A stretch of 64,000 nt of DNA from Amoebophrya sp. A120 (GCA_905178155.1 CAJINV010000017.1:860722-924721); one strand, 5' to 3'. Positions 33,345 through 45,079 are shown, numbered from the stretch's first letter. Notes: generated by a model from the sequence alone, not told the origin. Numbers and translations: made by a program.

Positions 33345-35135
33345 AATAAGATCACGACGCAGAGTGCCGACTTAGATCATCCTGCGGCACCAGGACTAGG
33401 AGTCCTACCAACAATATCTGAGGACGAGGAAGTACTACCTCAAGCAGATCCAAATTGGAACTATGTGTTTGTGTCTTTCGGGATGAGCCACCAGGACGGG
33501 AATTCCGCGAATGCAGTAAAGACCCTGGCGCACCGCTCATCTAACCTGGGATATTTTGTTACGCCCAATGACAAACCAGACGGAGAAGTACTGTTTATTC
33601 CGCTAGAGAAATTGCGGAAGCAGTCACTTCTCTCTGTTGTGCGCAACGGCGCAAAAGAATTCGCAACGCTTCCTACCACCAATAACGCGGACTTCGTCCA
33701 AAATTTCGCGGCAGCAAAGATTACAAACGCAATTCTCAAAGGAGTTCATGCAACTGGCAACATTCACGCTTCGGAGTTCACAATCCTTTCTGCTGACCTT
33801 CTCCCCGTTCTACTCCCCGCTCATGGGCCGAGAATGGAGCCCCCCTGGAAGAACGTCATCGATGCCGTGGAGCGAAGCCTGTTCGCTCTTTTGCCGGAGC
33901 TCGTGCCTACGGTGGGCTACATGGACGAGTTTCAAGAAGCGGGTGTGCATGCTGCCAGAGTCCTGAAACAGTTGCTGTGCGACATGAAGTGGCTTCGAGG
34001 CCGTCACTGGGACAACGAATTGGCGATCCGGAATGCGGGGGACTTACGCATACAACAAGAAGAACAGAACGCGCCGGGAACGCCGTCGTGTGATTTTCCT
34101 CACGAGGGAGAAGAGGTCTTTGAGGCTTACTTCCAAAGGATCTTTAGTATGCGTACGAAGATCAATTTTGCAGCAGATGGAGAAGTCGTAGGTCGTAAGG
34201 CGAAGAAGAGCCCACTAGTAAATACTCGTCTCCCCGTCGGACTCACCACGAGCACGAACTGGCGCGACGTGCCAATAGGCAAGGAGGCGGCTGACATGCT
34301 TGTGAACTTATTCCGGCAGGTTATTGCGTATGTTCTAGGCGGCGACAGCTATCGCCTCAATCCCGGACTCCATGCGAAGGATTCTGGAACGACCTTTGTG
34401 TCGGGAGACGATGGCAAACCAAGCAATGGGCGTCCGCCTGGTGGAGATGAAGAAGCAAAGAAGTATCTAGATCTGGGCAAAGTCAAAGCGCTGCCCCAAC
34501 CACCGATCAATGAGCCGGCGGGCCGGCAGCTCGTCCGACACGAAGGGGGCAGCGGGAAGTATTACCGCCTGTGGACCAACTTTCGTGTCGCAGACAGCTC
34601 GGAGGCAGCAGGCGGGGCTGAAAGGGGCTTATTGGTCGCAGACACGGGAAGAGGAAAAGTTGCTAAGGCTGTTGGTGGCTCTCGTAATCCTTTTAGCAAT
34701 CACAAGGCTTCGGTTTGGAATGGCCTGCACAATCCCAAAACATCGAACCAGGGCGGCACGATGGATTTCGTCAATTATTGGCTTGGTGTTCTATTCGAAG
34801 ACCCCAAGACCCTAGTTGAAACGTATGAGTTTTCCGGGTTCGTGAAGGTTGCTGGACTGTTATGCATGGTCGGCGGTAACCAGACTGCCCACAAAATCAA
34901 AAAACAAAAAACGTGCACGACCACGAATGGCCACGCCACGCGGTTGCTTGCTGCGGGTGTCAGACTCCTGCGCCACTCTCACTTCCGCAAAATCAAAGAG
35001 AGCCAAATCCGGCACCAGATGATAGGGCCTGGCTGTCTCGTCTTTCTACCATTGCGGAGGAGCAATCAATATGTATATCTTGATCGAGGAAGAAATAGAA
35101 AAAAAAAAAGTCCTTCGACGAAGTCGAAGTTGTAG
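33345..35135 (+). CDS. Long unidentified ORF (5' exon border uncertain)
   Basis: The frame is open from 33345 to TAG 35133-35135. The first in-frame ATG is 33483 (MSHQDGNSANAVKTL); upstream codons (LDHPAAPGLGVLPTISEDEEV) also look coding, so a 5' exon joined near 33362 (after GACGCAG) is likely. The protein is mostly globular and hydrophilic, with segments such as FVSFGMSHQDGN, VGYMDEFQEAGVHAARVL and TMDFVNYWLGVLFED, and a Lys/Arg-rich C-terminus that may be intronic read-through. No known family recognised. There is no introner inside, unlike its neighbours. Confidence 0.5.
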   Translation, partial: NKITTQSADLDHPAAPGLGVLPTISEDEEVLPQADPNWNYVFVSFGMSHQDGNSANAVKTLAHRSSNLGYFVTPNDKPDGEVLFIPLEKLRKQSLLSVVRNGAKEFATLPTTNNADFVQNFAAAKITNAILKGVHATGNIHASEFTILSADLLPVLLPAHGPRMEPPWKNVIDAVERSLFALLPELVPTVGYMDEFQEAGVHAARVLKQLLCDMKWLRGRHWDNELAIRNAGDLRIQQEEQNAPGTPSCDFPHEGEEVFEAYFQRIFSMRTKINFAADGEVVGRKAKKSPLVNTRLPVGLTTSTNWRDVPIGKEAADMLVNLFRQVIAYVLGGDSYRLNPGLHAKDSGTTFVSGDDGKPSNGRPPGGDEEAKKYLDLGKVKALPQPPINEPAGRQLVRHEGGSGKYYRLWTNFRVADSSEAAGGAERGLLVADTGRGKVAKAVGGSRNPFSNHKASVWNGLHNPKTSNQGGTMDFVNYWLGVLFEDPKTLVETYEFSGFVKVAGLLCMVGGNQTAHKIKKQKTCTTTNGHATRLLAAGVRLLRHSHFRKIKESQIRHQMIGPGCLVFLPLRRSNQYVYLDRGRNRKKKSPSTKSKL

Positions 35136-37403
35136 CGTTATTCCCCATCTGGGTAGAAGAAGAAAGGAAGCAGGCACGATACCAGGACAGAGACGTGGTG
35201 GCGTTTTTTCTATCCTTCAGCGATTTTGTGGCATCTGAAACAGGACCTTTCCGCTGCATAGTAAAAAAGAACAAGAAAAAGATCCCCGGGGGCAGGCGAG
35301 CAGGCGGAGGAATGGCAAGCAGTAGAGAAGCCAGACCCAGATGCTGATGATACTGGCGCTGCGACAGAGAGTACCAGTTTCGTGGCGTTGGGCGAGATAG
35401 CTGAACGCCACCAAAAAAATTTTCCCGCTGCGCAGGAGCAAGCCGTCGCCGCACCATCTGACGTCGGCGGGCTGAGCTGCAGAGGCGGCCTCTGTGGGAG
35501 AACCACGAATGAAGAAGGTTGGGGCCCGTTTGATGTTGTGGGAGGGCTGCCGCCTCTTCTAGGCCTTTCGTTCTTATCGAAGGGAAACGCCCGGCCAGCT
35601 CGTATTTTTCCTGCTGCCTGCCGACGTTCGTATGTAGTGAAGCAATACTTATGAACTCTTCCGAAAGCGTCATCTTCTGCATTTTGGTGCCTTGATTTCT
35701 TCAAGCTAAAATCAAAAATCGAAAAAGCAAAAATTCATAAGCAGCTTCATTAGTGGTCGCGAAGCCTGCTGTCGTGGCGATTATGATTATGTTAAGCACG
35801 CGCACGCGATGAGAAATAATTTGGGGAGCTGCGTGTCATCTGGGTGCTGCGCTAGCATGAGCACTTCTACGCGGCCTAACTCAGTGAGAGTTTGTGAAAG
35901 CGCAATGCCGCTGAGCAACTGGAGTGGAAAAGGTTCTGTCACTTTTGCTGTGCGCCTTGCCTGGCTGCCCCGCTGCGCGTGCATCGCGCACACGTTGGTA
36001 AGTGCTAGCTATAGCGATTCTTATGTAATGAAGAAGGAAGAAAGCAGTACAGGAGAAGCTGAGCAGGGCGGGGCCGGGGCGTTTTTCGTTGTGATGTTTC
36101 GGTCTCGTTGCCGTCATTTCCGTTTACCGCTGCGCCCTGTATTTGAGGTACACTTACGCATACCTTTTTTCTTTTTTAGGTTCCTAAAAATGATGCTTAA
36201 CAAAAACTCCATGAAGAGTTTCGAGATTTCCCGACCTTTAGGATGAAAGTAGGAGGCATAAGGGGCGGACTTGTGGAACTAGGAACAGGTGCAGAAACAT
36301 CACCGAAAAAAGGAAGAGCAGCATTGCGCTTGCGATGTCGCATCACTACAGTTGTCGACTTCTATGCGCAGCTAAGATGAAGGCAGCTCGGTGATGTAAC
36401 TCACTGCGTGGTGGACCGTGTGAACAACTGTAGCACGCTGCGAGGAGGAGGGAAGAGCATTCTGGAGCCGCAAGGCAAAGGCGTCCAGGCGCATGTACGG
36501 GCCACGAACTGGAACCGCGAAAATCAGTGATGACGAGCTTGGATCACTGCCACTACCGATCTGATGTCGTTGCCGAATTTTCTCGCTGTTTTAGCTTTGT
36601 GCAGATTTGTATTTAAAAAAAAAACCTTTTTTCTTTTTGTTTTTTGGTGTCTTGCTAACTGCTGGAACAGACAAACCGAATGAGGTCAAAGCGTTACAGT
36701 GTCGTAGAAGCTTAGCAAAACCCCAACGCTAAGGCGGCGGCCAAATCGTGCTCTCGAGCTCAGCTGCCGAATCTGACAAACACAAAGGAAAGAGGCTAAG
36801 GCTTTCAGGATGCTCGTCACCAGCATGTGGACTGCCACGAGCCTGGATCGCCGCCATTATTAGTTGGCACAGGGCCAGTGTAAGTGTTTGGGTTTTGGGG
36901 TCTTGAGGACTCTGATCGCGCTAGGTTGCTAAGGCCGTCAGGATTCCATTAGGGAGGAAGCAGGTACCGAAGCACCCCGTCGGCGTCGCCTGTCACACGG
37001 CGCGACCTCGTCTACTAGGGTGTGGTCTTTAGTTTCCGTCCAGCAGGCTGATCATGGGCGCATTATTTGCCCACTCATGGTGCGGCCGGAACCGGATACG
37101 TTGCGTGCGGGCGCCAGCATTTGGACACGATCTAAGCAAGACGAAGCGTTATACGACACGAAAAGGCAACATGTCTTGAGACCACAGACGGGCGCTGGGC
37201 GGCGGCTGGGGGCATTTTTGTTGGTAGGTTGCATCGCCGGGACGCCCCTTGTTAACTCAAGTGCGCGCGCTCCCCGGTGCGTCACCATTCAAAAACTGCC
37301 GCGAAAAAGGCAGGACAATAGGGTCTGCGCTACTTCCTTCAATGCAACATAGACACACTACTTATACTTTTGAAAACCCCGCCCCCGCGTATGTGGGTGT
37401 ACC
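35136..37403. other. Intergenic region, no supported gene
   Basis: ORFs on both strands (for example 35809-36246 + and 35210-35704 -) have low-information composition and no matching splice signals. I see no RNA gene. Confidence 0.35.
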
Positions 37404-38063
37404 TTGTGTCACTGGATGTCTACCGCCCACGGCCGAAATGCTTTCGTAATACGCAATCATGAACCATCAAAATTTCTGTTTAAACCATTCAGCACCCGAC
37501 GCTTCTCGCTGTGCGCATGTTGCCGGCTGAAGCAACAGAAGCGTAGTCACAACAACAAGCCGAAGCCCGGCCCGCAACGTTCCGGCGAAGGGGAGTCCAA
37601 GAAGGACGCACCGGTTGCGGTCGCCCCAGCTGGCCAACAAGATCCTGGGACGAACTCTTCAAACTGCACCACTACAAACGGAGGCCGACACGACGACCAT
37701 TCGTCCGTTGGAGAAGAAGAGGAAGACGAAAGCCAAGCACTTTTGCAGGGCGGCCACCTTGCTCCGGCGTCAGTTCTGCACACCTCGGCCACGAACGAAG
37801 AAGACACAACCGCCGACCAGCAGGACCATGGGACAGGGGTGGACGATCAAGTTTCATCTCAGCGCGATGCTGCTTCCAAAGACACGACAACCGTGCTCGA
37901 TGCAATGGGTCCAGAGCGAACAACACTGTTGAAGAGCAGCGCCTTTGCCGTCGCGAGCGACAGCGAAGTGGAACGGCAGGAGCAACTCATTTTGGAAGCT
38001 TCGCTACGAAATGCGGCTGGCAGATCCCTGGCCGCGAGGTTTTTTGACTGCGTCAGCGGGTAA
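37404..38063 (+). CDS. Possible C-terminal exon, acidic low-complexity protein
   Basis: An open frame without a convincing ATG runs to TAA 38061-38063. From about 37530 it encodes a hydrophilic Gln/Asp/Glu/Thr-rich segment (GEEEEDESQALLQ, ADQQDHGTGVDDQ) and ends EASLRNAAGRSLAARFFDCVSG. It is probably a 3' exon whose 5' partners I could not identify. Function unknown. Confidence 0.4.
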   Translation: MCHWMSTAHGRNAFVIRNHEPSKFLFKPFSTRRFSLCACCRLKQQKRSHNNKPKPGPQRSGEGESKKDAPVAVAPAGQQDPGTNSSNCTTTNGGRHDDHSSVGEEEEDESQALLQGGHLAPASVLHTSATNEEDTTADQQDHGTGVDDQVSSQRDAASKDTTTVLDAMGPERTTLLKSSAFAVASDSEVERQEQLILEASLRNAAGRSLAARFFDCVSG

Positions 38064-38583
38064 AGAATGAGCCCTAACAAGTAAGATGAACAATCTTGCA
38101 AGGCGAGGAGGGAGTTTGTATAAAAGGACTACAGCATGAATTAAACCAAGAACACAAATAAAAAGTAGAGGTAAACATATTAGCATATAGCTCGCGGCTG
38201 TAGTTCTATCTTCAGCACATCTCTTAAGCCCACCAGTCGATCCTACATGATCAATCTGCAACACGATTTTGATTAACAACCTTGAGTGCTACTATTAACA
38301 ACAGCTTTTTTTTTCCATTTCACGAACAACATAACTCATGGCACTAATTATACGGGAGAAGTTCAGCAAATTTACAATCGAGCTAGCCCAAGCAGTACCA
38401 CTATCGATATGAAGAAAGAAAAACCGCCATACGGAAAGAGAAGTACGCGAAAATGCGCGCAACCAGAAGTCTCCATCCATTACCATTTGCTTTTATGTTT
38501 TTTTAATTGAAAAAGATCTCGGAGCACGACCAAAAATTAAAATTTAAAGAAATGTTATATCTCCATCAAGCTTTATGTTAGTC

Positions 38584-39448
38584 TTAGTTTTTGTTCCTGG
38601 GCCACTTGAGAATGTGAATGGGGCGCACGGGCTTGAGTTTCCGCTTGAACCCAGCCTCGTGCGGTTTCTTTCTGTGTGCGGTAACGACGGTTACATGTAG
38701 TGTTTTCAGCTTGATCGCGGCCCACTGGATTTTCGTCCTTTGCGGTTGTAAGGAAACAGCCAACAAGATGCGAAAATGTATTTGTGGCCCAAGGGCCTGC
38801 TCAAAACGATCACGACCGAGCTCAATACTAAAGGCACGGGGCAACCGCTAGCGCCATCATATATTTTTTTAGATCTAGTTGTGCAATATTAACGAAAACC
38901 TATATTTTCATTAAGACAAGGTTTTCTGCGCGGCGCCTGCTAACATGCGATGCATGGGTACCCCCCTGCCCCGCATGATGTAGTCGTCTCTGCTAGTGGC
39001 CGAACAAAATAAACAGGAGAGCTGCAGCAGCACAAAAAGCAACAAGTCAAAAATAGCTGGAGTGAGGCTGCTGTAGGTACTTTGAAGTAGAGCTTAGAAG
39101 CACGCATTGAGGTACGTTTTTTGTACGACGAAGCGTTTTTTGCTCCAAGGGTGCTTCTACTTCATCTCGACGGTCGAACTGATGCCACCACAACGCTCCT
39201 CGTGCCGCCTGATTTGAAAGAAGTGTGCCTGCAAGCATGTCGGAAGGTGATAGATTGCGTTTGATGCGCAAAACAGAAAACGCGATCTGCAACTTAGACT
39301 CACCTACGTCGCTCCATTGCTTTAGAATTTGACTCGTAGCATTGACGTGAACGTCTCTCAAAAACAAAGCCAAAGCCAGCACTTGTCTTAGCCGCGCACA
39401 GACCAAGCCCACGCTCCTCCGGCGGCTTAGGAAAGAGCTGCACCCCAT
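38584..39448 (-). CDS. Small basic protein, possibly organellar (tentative 2-exon model)
   Basis: On the minus strand ATG is at 39448-39446, exon 1 is 39116-39448, a GT-AG intron is 38797-39115, and exon 2 is 38584-38796 with stop TAA. Total 181 aa, phase 0 at the junction. The N-terminus MGCSSFLSRRRSVGLVCARLRQ is Arg-rich, and the C-terminus is strongly basic (HRKKPHEAGFKRKLKPVRP, ending KWPRNKN), as in ribosomal proteins. I cannot assign a family. It is the only minus-strand gene supported here, and its start is 59 nt from the divergent gene at 39508. Confidence 0.38.
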
Positions 39449-39507
39449 ATCTAAACCGACTATTTTTTTAATTAGAATCAGTTGATCAGTGTACGTGAGA
39501 GTAAACG

Positions 39508-40139
39508 ATGAAGATCGCACGACTTTCAATTTCTAGAACGTAAGTATCAGGCGTGAGGGACCCGCCTCCTCCTCCTGAGATCATGTTTTGATTCAGTACT
39601 AGGGACGACACCGCTATGATGTATAAATAGTCAACAACTTCTACATGCCTTGCTGTGGCGACAGCTTCTCGTCGTTTGTCGAATGTGTTTGTTCAGCATG
39701 ATATCAAATGTAAAAATGTCTGGGTCTGGAAGAGTGCGCGATTTGTCATGCTGCTTTTCCATGACCCATGAGGTCTGGAATGCAGGACCTAGCATGACAG
39801 ATTCTGCGAGACCTTTCTAATGCCTATTCTGCATGAGACACTACCTCCCGACTTGGTCAAAACTGAAACACTTTTGGTAATCATGCAACATAGATTTTTG
39901 CATGCTGCAGATTTAGCATGACAAGTTGCAATCTTCCAGACCCAGACATTTTTACACTTGATACATGAAAAAGCTGCGGGCTGCACGTGGAGGGACAAGA
40001 TGGCGTTTGGTCGCCACTCAGCCCCTTTTTGCGAAAGGAAAGTAATAATAAGTAGGTATTACTTTACAGTAAAAAGCTGAAGTACAAGTACTTCTACGAG
40101 CACGACACGACCACAACATTTCGAGGAACGTACGGCTAA
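39508..40139 (+). CDS. Small basic protein, likely organelle-targeted
   Basis: Predicted 81 aa (246 nt) from exons 39508-39539, 39631-39696, 39964-40041 and 40070-40139. The N-terminus MKIARLSISRTQQLLHALLWRQ has the Arg/Ser/hydrophobic pattern of a mitochondrial presequence. The rest is basic (MKKLRAARGGTRWRLV) and ends KYKYFYEHDTTTTFRGTYG. The first intron is GT-AG; the second gap is a family-2 introner with perfect TSD CATGA; the third would be a 28-nt GT-AG intron. The small-intron call is the weakest point. A mitochondrial ribosomal or respiratory subunit would fit, but no family is recognised. Confidence 0.5.
39702..39963. mobile_element. Introner, TIR family 2
   Basis: This 262-bp element starts TATCAAATGTAAAAATGTCT and ends AGACATTTTTACACTTGATA, an almost exact inverted copy through GGGTCTGGAAG. 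Perfect TSD CATGA lies at 39697-39701 and 39964-39968. Confidence 0.96.
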
Positions 40140-41092
40140 ACGGATGTTGACAATTATATTTCCCCCCCAATTCATCATCGGTGTCGTTGTAAAAGTAGCA
40201 AAAGGTGGTGCTTCCGCACACCTAAAGAAAGAGCTGTGGTCTAGTACAGACAGCTCTGCGCGGGAGGTAATAGGTGGTCCAACTGCGTTGCGGCTAGAGG
40301 AAGTCGAAGTCGCTGGCAGTGGTCACCAGTACCTCGGCCTTGTCCGCTGTGCGAGGACACCAGTGTGTTCCTCCTCCGACCGAACTGAAAATTGCTGCGT
40401 CCCCATGGTGGCTCCCTGCTGGAGGTAGTAGTGAATAGAGCCATGGTCGTCGCATGAGCCTTCTATCCAATACCAGTTATCGGGATCCCACAGCGAAGGT
40501 CTGGTCTTTATTTCCGGGGAAGCACATCAATCATGGACGTCTTCTTCACGATCCGTTCTTTTTGGCAGCAGGCTGCAACATTCAAAAAGAGGCGAGCCGC
40601 TGTTTTACGTCGTCTCGCGAGGATTTTCGACTCCAATGTTTTTTCGTCACTTGTCCGTTCCCGCAAGATCGGGGCGTGCTGATGTACTGATTTAGATTTA
40701 CGCCCAAGGTCAGTTGCTGCTCTAACCTGTTTTAGTTTTTTGACCGGCATGTTGTTCTTTTTCACGAACGCGAAAATTTTCCTGTTGAACTAAAAAGTGA
40801 CTAATTTGGATTTGCATTCATGAGTACTACAGAAATCAAATTCGTATGTTTATTTTCAATGACAAATTGTTTATGTATCTATGATGTATGTGTTTTTCAA
40901 TAACACTATGCGTAGAAGCAAATAGTAGTCGCAGTTTACTTACTCTAGATTTGTAGTATTCCTTCTTGAGAAAGGCGTTGCTCCTCTGCCTCTGTGTGTT
41001 TGCAGCAGAAGCCTTTGAAGAAGAACATAGCAGCGAAATTTTCGTGTGTATGTGTCAACCACGCTCACTTACATCAAAAAGTCGCCCTTCTC
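40140..41092. other. Intergenic region
   Basis: No supported gene; short ORFs only. Confidence 0.4.
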
Positions 41093-41475
41093 TAACACCT
41101 TGTCCTTCAATCGGGAGCCTTTCGCGGACACGGTGCTGCGGAACCAGAACAAGAGATGCTTATACTAGCGGAGGCACATGCCGTGGATCCGTGCTCGTGA
41201 CACGACATCAACCAACTGCAACTTTACGACTATCTTGATTTCGTTCCAGCCACCACCATAAGGAACCACGGAAAGAAGAGCTCGCAGGACATGCAAAAAT
41301 AGAAACGATTTTACGAAACCGGCTGCGCACAGCCGTTGTTCTTGCGTATTTCCGAACGAAGGCGAATGTGAAACGCACCCGGACCAAACGGGAGCTGCTA
41401 CTTTATATTTGCATTCCCAACAAGGCTGAGCTGATTTTGACGGACGAAGACGCGGCGACGCACCGTCAACATTGA
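41093..41475 (+). CDS. Possible 3' exons of an unidentified gene
   Basis: Two open segments, up to 41190 (GAAEPEQEMLILAEAHAVDP) and 41250-41475 (HHHKEPRKEELAGHAKIETI to a TGA), join in phase across a 59-nt GT-AG gap (41191-41249). A competing frame over the first segment (TYIKKSPFSNTLSFNREPF) is equally plausible, so only the second segment is moderately supported. No family recognised. Confidence 0.25.
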
Positions 41476-41493
41476 GAAGGACACCCAGACAGA

Positions 41494-44173
41494 ATGTGGC
41501 CGGATCAAGCGCACCAGGGAAGGCTGGACTTCGCGATTTTGACGGGTATTGCCGTAGCCTTCGCCGCATTTTCCCTTCTGCTGCACAAAGCTAAACCACT
41601 GGTGCGGTTTCTTGTCGCGTTCTTCTCGATCGCGTATTACGCAATAGCAGAAATTAAAATTCACTGTCGTGCAAGACGTACAACAAAAGTAGCGAGTTTC
41701 GACGAGTTAAGATACTTCCAGCTTTTAAGACCTGCAAGAACGTTGAATAACTTACTACCTGTGAAAAAAGCTAGTAGAGTTATAAGCTTTCTCCTGCACC
41801 ATACGGTACTAGCACGAGATGGGCATGAGACTTGTTGTCCTGCATCCTTACGATCGTCTTTCTTTTTTCCTCTGCAGTGAGTTTTTTTTTGGAATACGTT
41901 TGTGACAAAGGAAATACCAATCGAGGGGAACATCTCGCTTGCAACTGTGCGAAAACTCGGGATTTTTTCCAAGGCAAGTGCCCTCACATGCCTGCTGTTG
42001 CTCGCCGCACTACAGGCCCTTCTCGGCTCCTTCGCGGGGGTGTTGTTCTGGAAACTGCCAACGCTCACCAACTTCCTGTTCGCGGTCGGGTGGGGCTTGT
42101 TCTGGTTTGCGCCACTGGTGGTCAGGCTCTTGCAGTTTCTCGCGATCAAATGCGGCGTTGCGAACTCCGTGGGAAGGGCGCTTTCCGAAGAGCCGGTCTG
42201 GCAGCAAATCTCGCAGTTTTTTGACGCAGAGCACCGGAAGAGGTGGCTAGAAATGAGCAACACCGAGGACGCGGCCAGTGTAGCTCGACACCAAGAAGGC
42301 GAAGGTGATGCCGCCGAGCCGGTGTCGACTTTGTCACAAGACGGTAGGGGTAGCGGAGCGGACTCTGGGCGGTCATCTTCTACTTCTGCAGCTACGCAGC
42401 AAGAAGGGATAGCCGTCGGCGAAGCAGGACTCGTTGATGCCGCCCCGCCGCGGCCGTCCGAATCACACACCGCGCCCGTCGTGCCGTCCTCGCAGCAAGA
42501 CGAGGCAGATGGCAATTACAGGGAAGATGACCCAGCACGAGCAAGAACACCAGGTGGCGCAATGGTAAATGCAATAGTCACCTCGACGGCCGCGACATTA
42601 GCTCGTGCGGGCGATAGCAACGCCCAACAGCTCATGTTGGGACCGCTCGTCACTTCTGCAGCGCATCTTGGGGCGGGCGAGGAAGGCACGCAGGCCAGCA
42701 CTCTGAAGGTGCTCAGCCACGACGAGGGCGACGGAGTTGTTCCTGCAGCTTCCACTAGCGCTCTGGAAAATAACCTGGAAAGCATCACCGTTCTGCAGCC
42801 AAAGTACGAGTTTACCGCGGCTGTTCTCAATGTGGCGCTCTTACTCTGCCTCGCACTGCTCTACACCGCGATTTTGATGCGTCTACGGAAATTCGCCCAC
42901 AATTTCTTTACGGCTTTCGGCTGCGCGGCGGTGGCAACGGCAGCGGTCGGAGAAATAGTGATTTATTGGCGATATCAGAATCTGCCCTTTTTTGAGTTCG
43001 ATCAGTCATCAGCGGAAGTCCTGAAAGCTGCTCGTGGCGGAGCTTCTATGCAGGAAATGGTGGAACAGGTAAGTATAGAATTTGTAGCAAGCTGTTCTAC
43101 TTGCGGTGAAAATTATGTTCTGGAGCGATACAATTCATGCAGCGAGGTCCTCTTTGTTGAAGGCTGAGGTTCGCATTAGCGGCACGGTGTTAAAATATGA
43201 TTTGTACCGTTCTGTATGATTTCGGATTCAATTCATTTTTTCAATATCAATAGACTGCGCTGCTATACTTATTAATTTGCGCACACTATCACCATGCGTC
43301 CGCGTCGTGTCTCCATGTCGGGTTTTGATCCAATATGTTTTTTTGCGTTCCGCAGCCGCACTATGTATGATGATCAGTTTCTCCGACACATACTTCGGAA
43401 TCACATGAAAACAGCCCCACTCGGCCGCCACTACCACAGCTGTTGTTGCAAACACCACGGCGATATCAACACAAGCACAGCAGACGTCTCTACCCGATGA
43501 GGGCGGCCACCTTATTGCTGGAGGAGGATCAGCGCACCACCAGCAACAAGAACTGAATTTGCTGACCGCATTTTTTCCGAAGGATCTGTGGCTACCTTTC
43601 GTGTTCCTGCGAAACGCGCCACAGCGAAGGGCTTTGCAGGAAACAGTCGCTGCATTTTGGGACACGGAAACAGACCCCGCCACATGGCCACAGAGCTGGA
43701 TTGCGAGACTCGAGGCGAGTGTGTTGGCCTGTTATCATGTGCCAGGTATTAAAAGTTACGTGCAAGTAGGAGTAGCACTTTAGAAAATGCAGCAGGGTCA
43801 GCAGCAAGAGCAAAGAACTCAATTTATCGTGTTTGTCTCATAGCAAAAGAGGCTTGAATACAGTCAATCTCTGATTAAGATTTTGTGGCTTTCACCGACG
43901 TTTCGCCGGCCAATTTATGACCTCCGCATCATTTTTTTCCGATGCTGCCCCGCCCTGCCCCTGCGCGAGGGTCGTGTGTATTTGCTGCATCAAGTATGAG
44001 CGACGCGAGTCGGCAAGCAGCTGGATACAACTAAGCAAAAAAAAGTGATTTCCTTGTTTCCAGGTAACCGCCGGCACATGCTTCTCTCTTCGGGTATCGC
44101 CTACGTCCTGCTCGGCTTGGTCTTCTCGATTCTGTTCTTTCTTTCGTACAAACGTATCCCCCGCAAAAGTTAA
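41494..44173 (+). CDS. Unidentified multi-pass membrane protein
   Basis: Predicted 584 aa (1755 nt) from exons 41494-41649, 41911-43068, 43415-43745 and 44064-44173. It starts MWPDQAHQGRLDFAILTGIA. Hydrophobic segments are FAILTGIAVAFAAFSLLL, ALTCLLLLAALQALLGSFAG, FTAAVLNVALLLCLALLYTA and a C-terminal IAYVLLGLVFSILFFLS followed by YKRIPRKS. The middle is a long Ser/Ala/Gln-rich polar loop. Introns 43069-43414 (GTAAGT...CAG) and 43746-44063 are canonical. The gap 41655-41910 has no GT-AG but is flanked by a perfect GAAAT repeat without clear TIRs. No known family; it is distinct from the 2.5-17.7 kb paralogues. Confidence 0.62.
41655..41910. mobile_element. Introner-like intron with GAAAT repeats but no clear TIR
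   Basis: Perfect 5-nt repeats GAAAT (41650-41654 and 41911-41915) bound a 256-bp gap whose removal with one copy restores the frame (YYAIAEIPIEGN). The ends (TAAAATTCAC and GTTTGTGACAAAG) are not convincingly inverted. It may be an old introner. Confidence 0.5.
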
Positions 44174-44358
44174 AGTTGTACGGCAATCGCACGTTTACAA
44201 ATTTGTTCTGATACTGCACGACAGATTTTTATAAATTTCTTGTTGACTTACAGTTACACCAGCAGCATTTCGGTTTCCTTCTCCATTTGCGGCGTTCGCG
44301 TTTCTTTCGGTATTTCAACTGCTTGACTATGTATTGAATAGAGTGTACAACTAGAAGT

Positions 44359-45079
44359 ATGATTGCAAACTGCATAAAGCTCCACGTGAAGCAGGACATT
44401 GCGGACGAGGAGAACGTGGTGAGGAAAAAGCGGGACCAGCTACTGCAAGCGCAAGAACTGGTGTTGGCCTGCGAAGACCCGGACTTTAGCCGCGAGGAGT
44501 GGCAAGAGTTCCAGCGGTGGCGAAACCTCCGCCAGGCGGTTCTCGCGTCCACGTCATCTTCGGATGAAGTAGATGCCACGAGCAGAGCAAACCATGATCG
44601 GTACTACAACAACCAGCATTTTCTCCGACAGCCTGCTAATACCGTTCTTCCGGGTCATCATGGTCGCCGTGCTGCTCTTCATCGAGGAGATTTCTTATGC
44701 GGTGCAAAAGTATCGCATTCGTACTCGCAGAAATTCAAATTGCATAGATATACGCCTCTATTCCAGCTCAAGCTTCTGAGCCTTAGTGTGACATAAAATG
44801 GTGTGATCTGTAATGCTGAAGATTGATTGGGATTCTACTTAGGTGGGGGTAGAAATTTTCTATGCATGAGCACCATTGCAATAACAATTCCAATTCGTGC
44901 GACTCGTGCGATACTTTATTTGTGATGCATAGTGGTACGCTGAGAGTGACCTGAACCTCGACGGCGCGTTCGACGACGAATTATGCTGGAAAAGAACGGC
45001 TGTGCCTTTCCCCTTTTGCTTTTTCCCGCGTTCCGTTCTCATCTTGCAGCATTTTTACGTTGTCTTGCATGGTTTGTAG
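44359..45079 (+). CDS. Unidentified small protein with a coiled-coil-like N-terminus
   Basis: Predicted 159 aa (480 nt) from exons 44359-44690 and 44932-45079. The N-terminal half (IADEENVVRKKRDQLLQAQE, then FSREEWQEFQRWRNLRQAVL) is charged and helical. The second exon reads WYAESDLNLDGAFDDELCWKR and ends in a hydrophobic stretch VLILQHFYVVLHGL. A family-7 introner separates the exons. An overlapping +1 frame (LLIPFFRVIMVAVLLFIEE) is also open, so a hidden intron or sequence error cannot be excluded. Function unknown. Confidence 0.45.
44696..44931. mobile_element. Introner, TIR family 7
   Basis: This 236-bp element starts TATGCGGTGCAAAAGTATCG and ends GATACTTTATTTGTGATGCATA. Inverted similarity also covers the CGCATTCGTACTCG region. 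Flanks TTTCT/GTGGT do not match. Removal with 5 nt keeps the frame. Confidence 0.8.
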
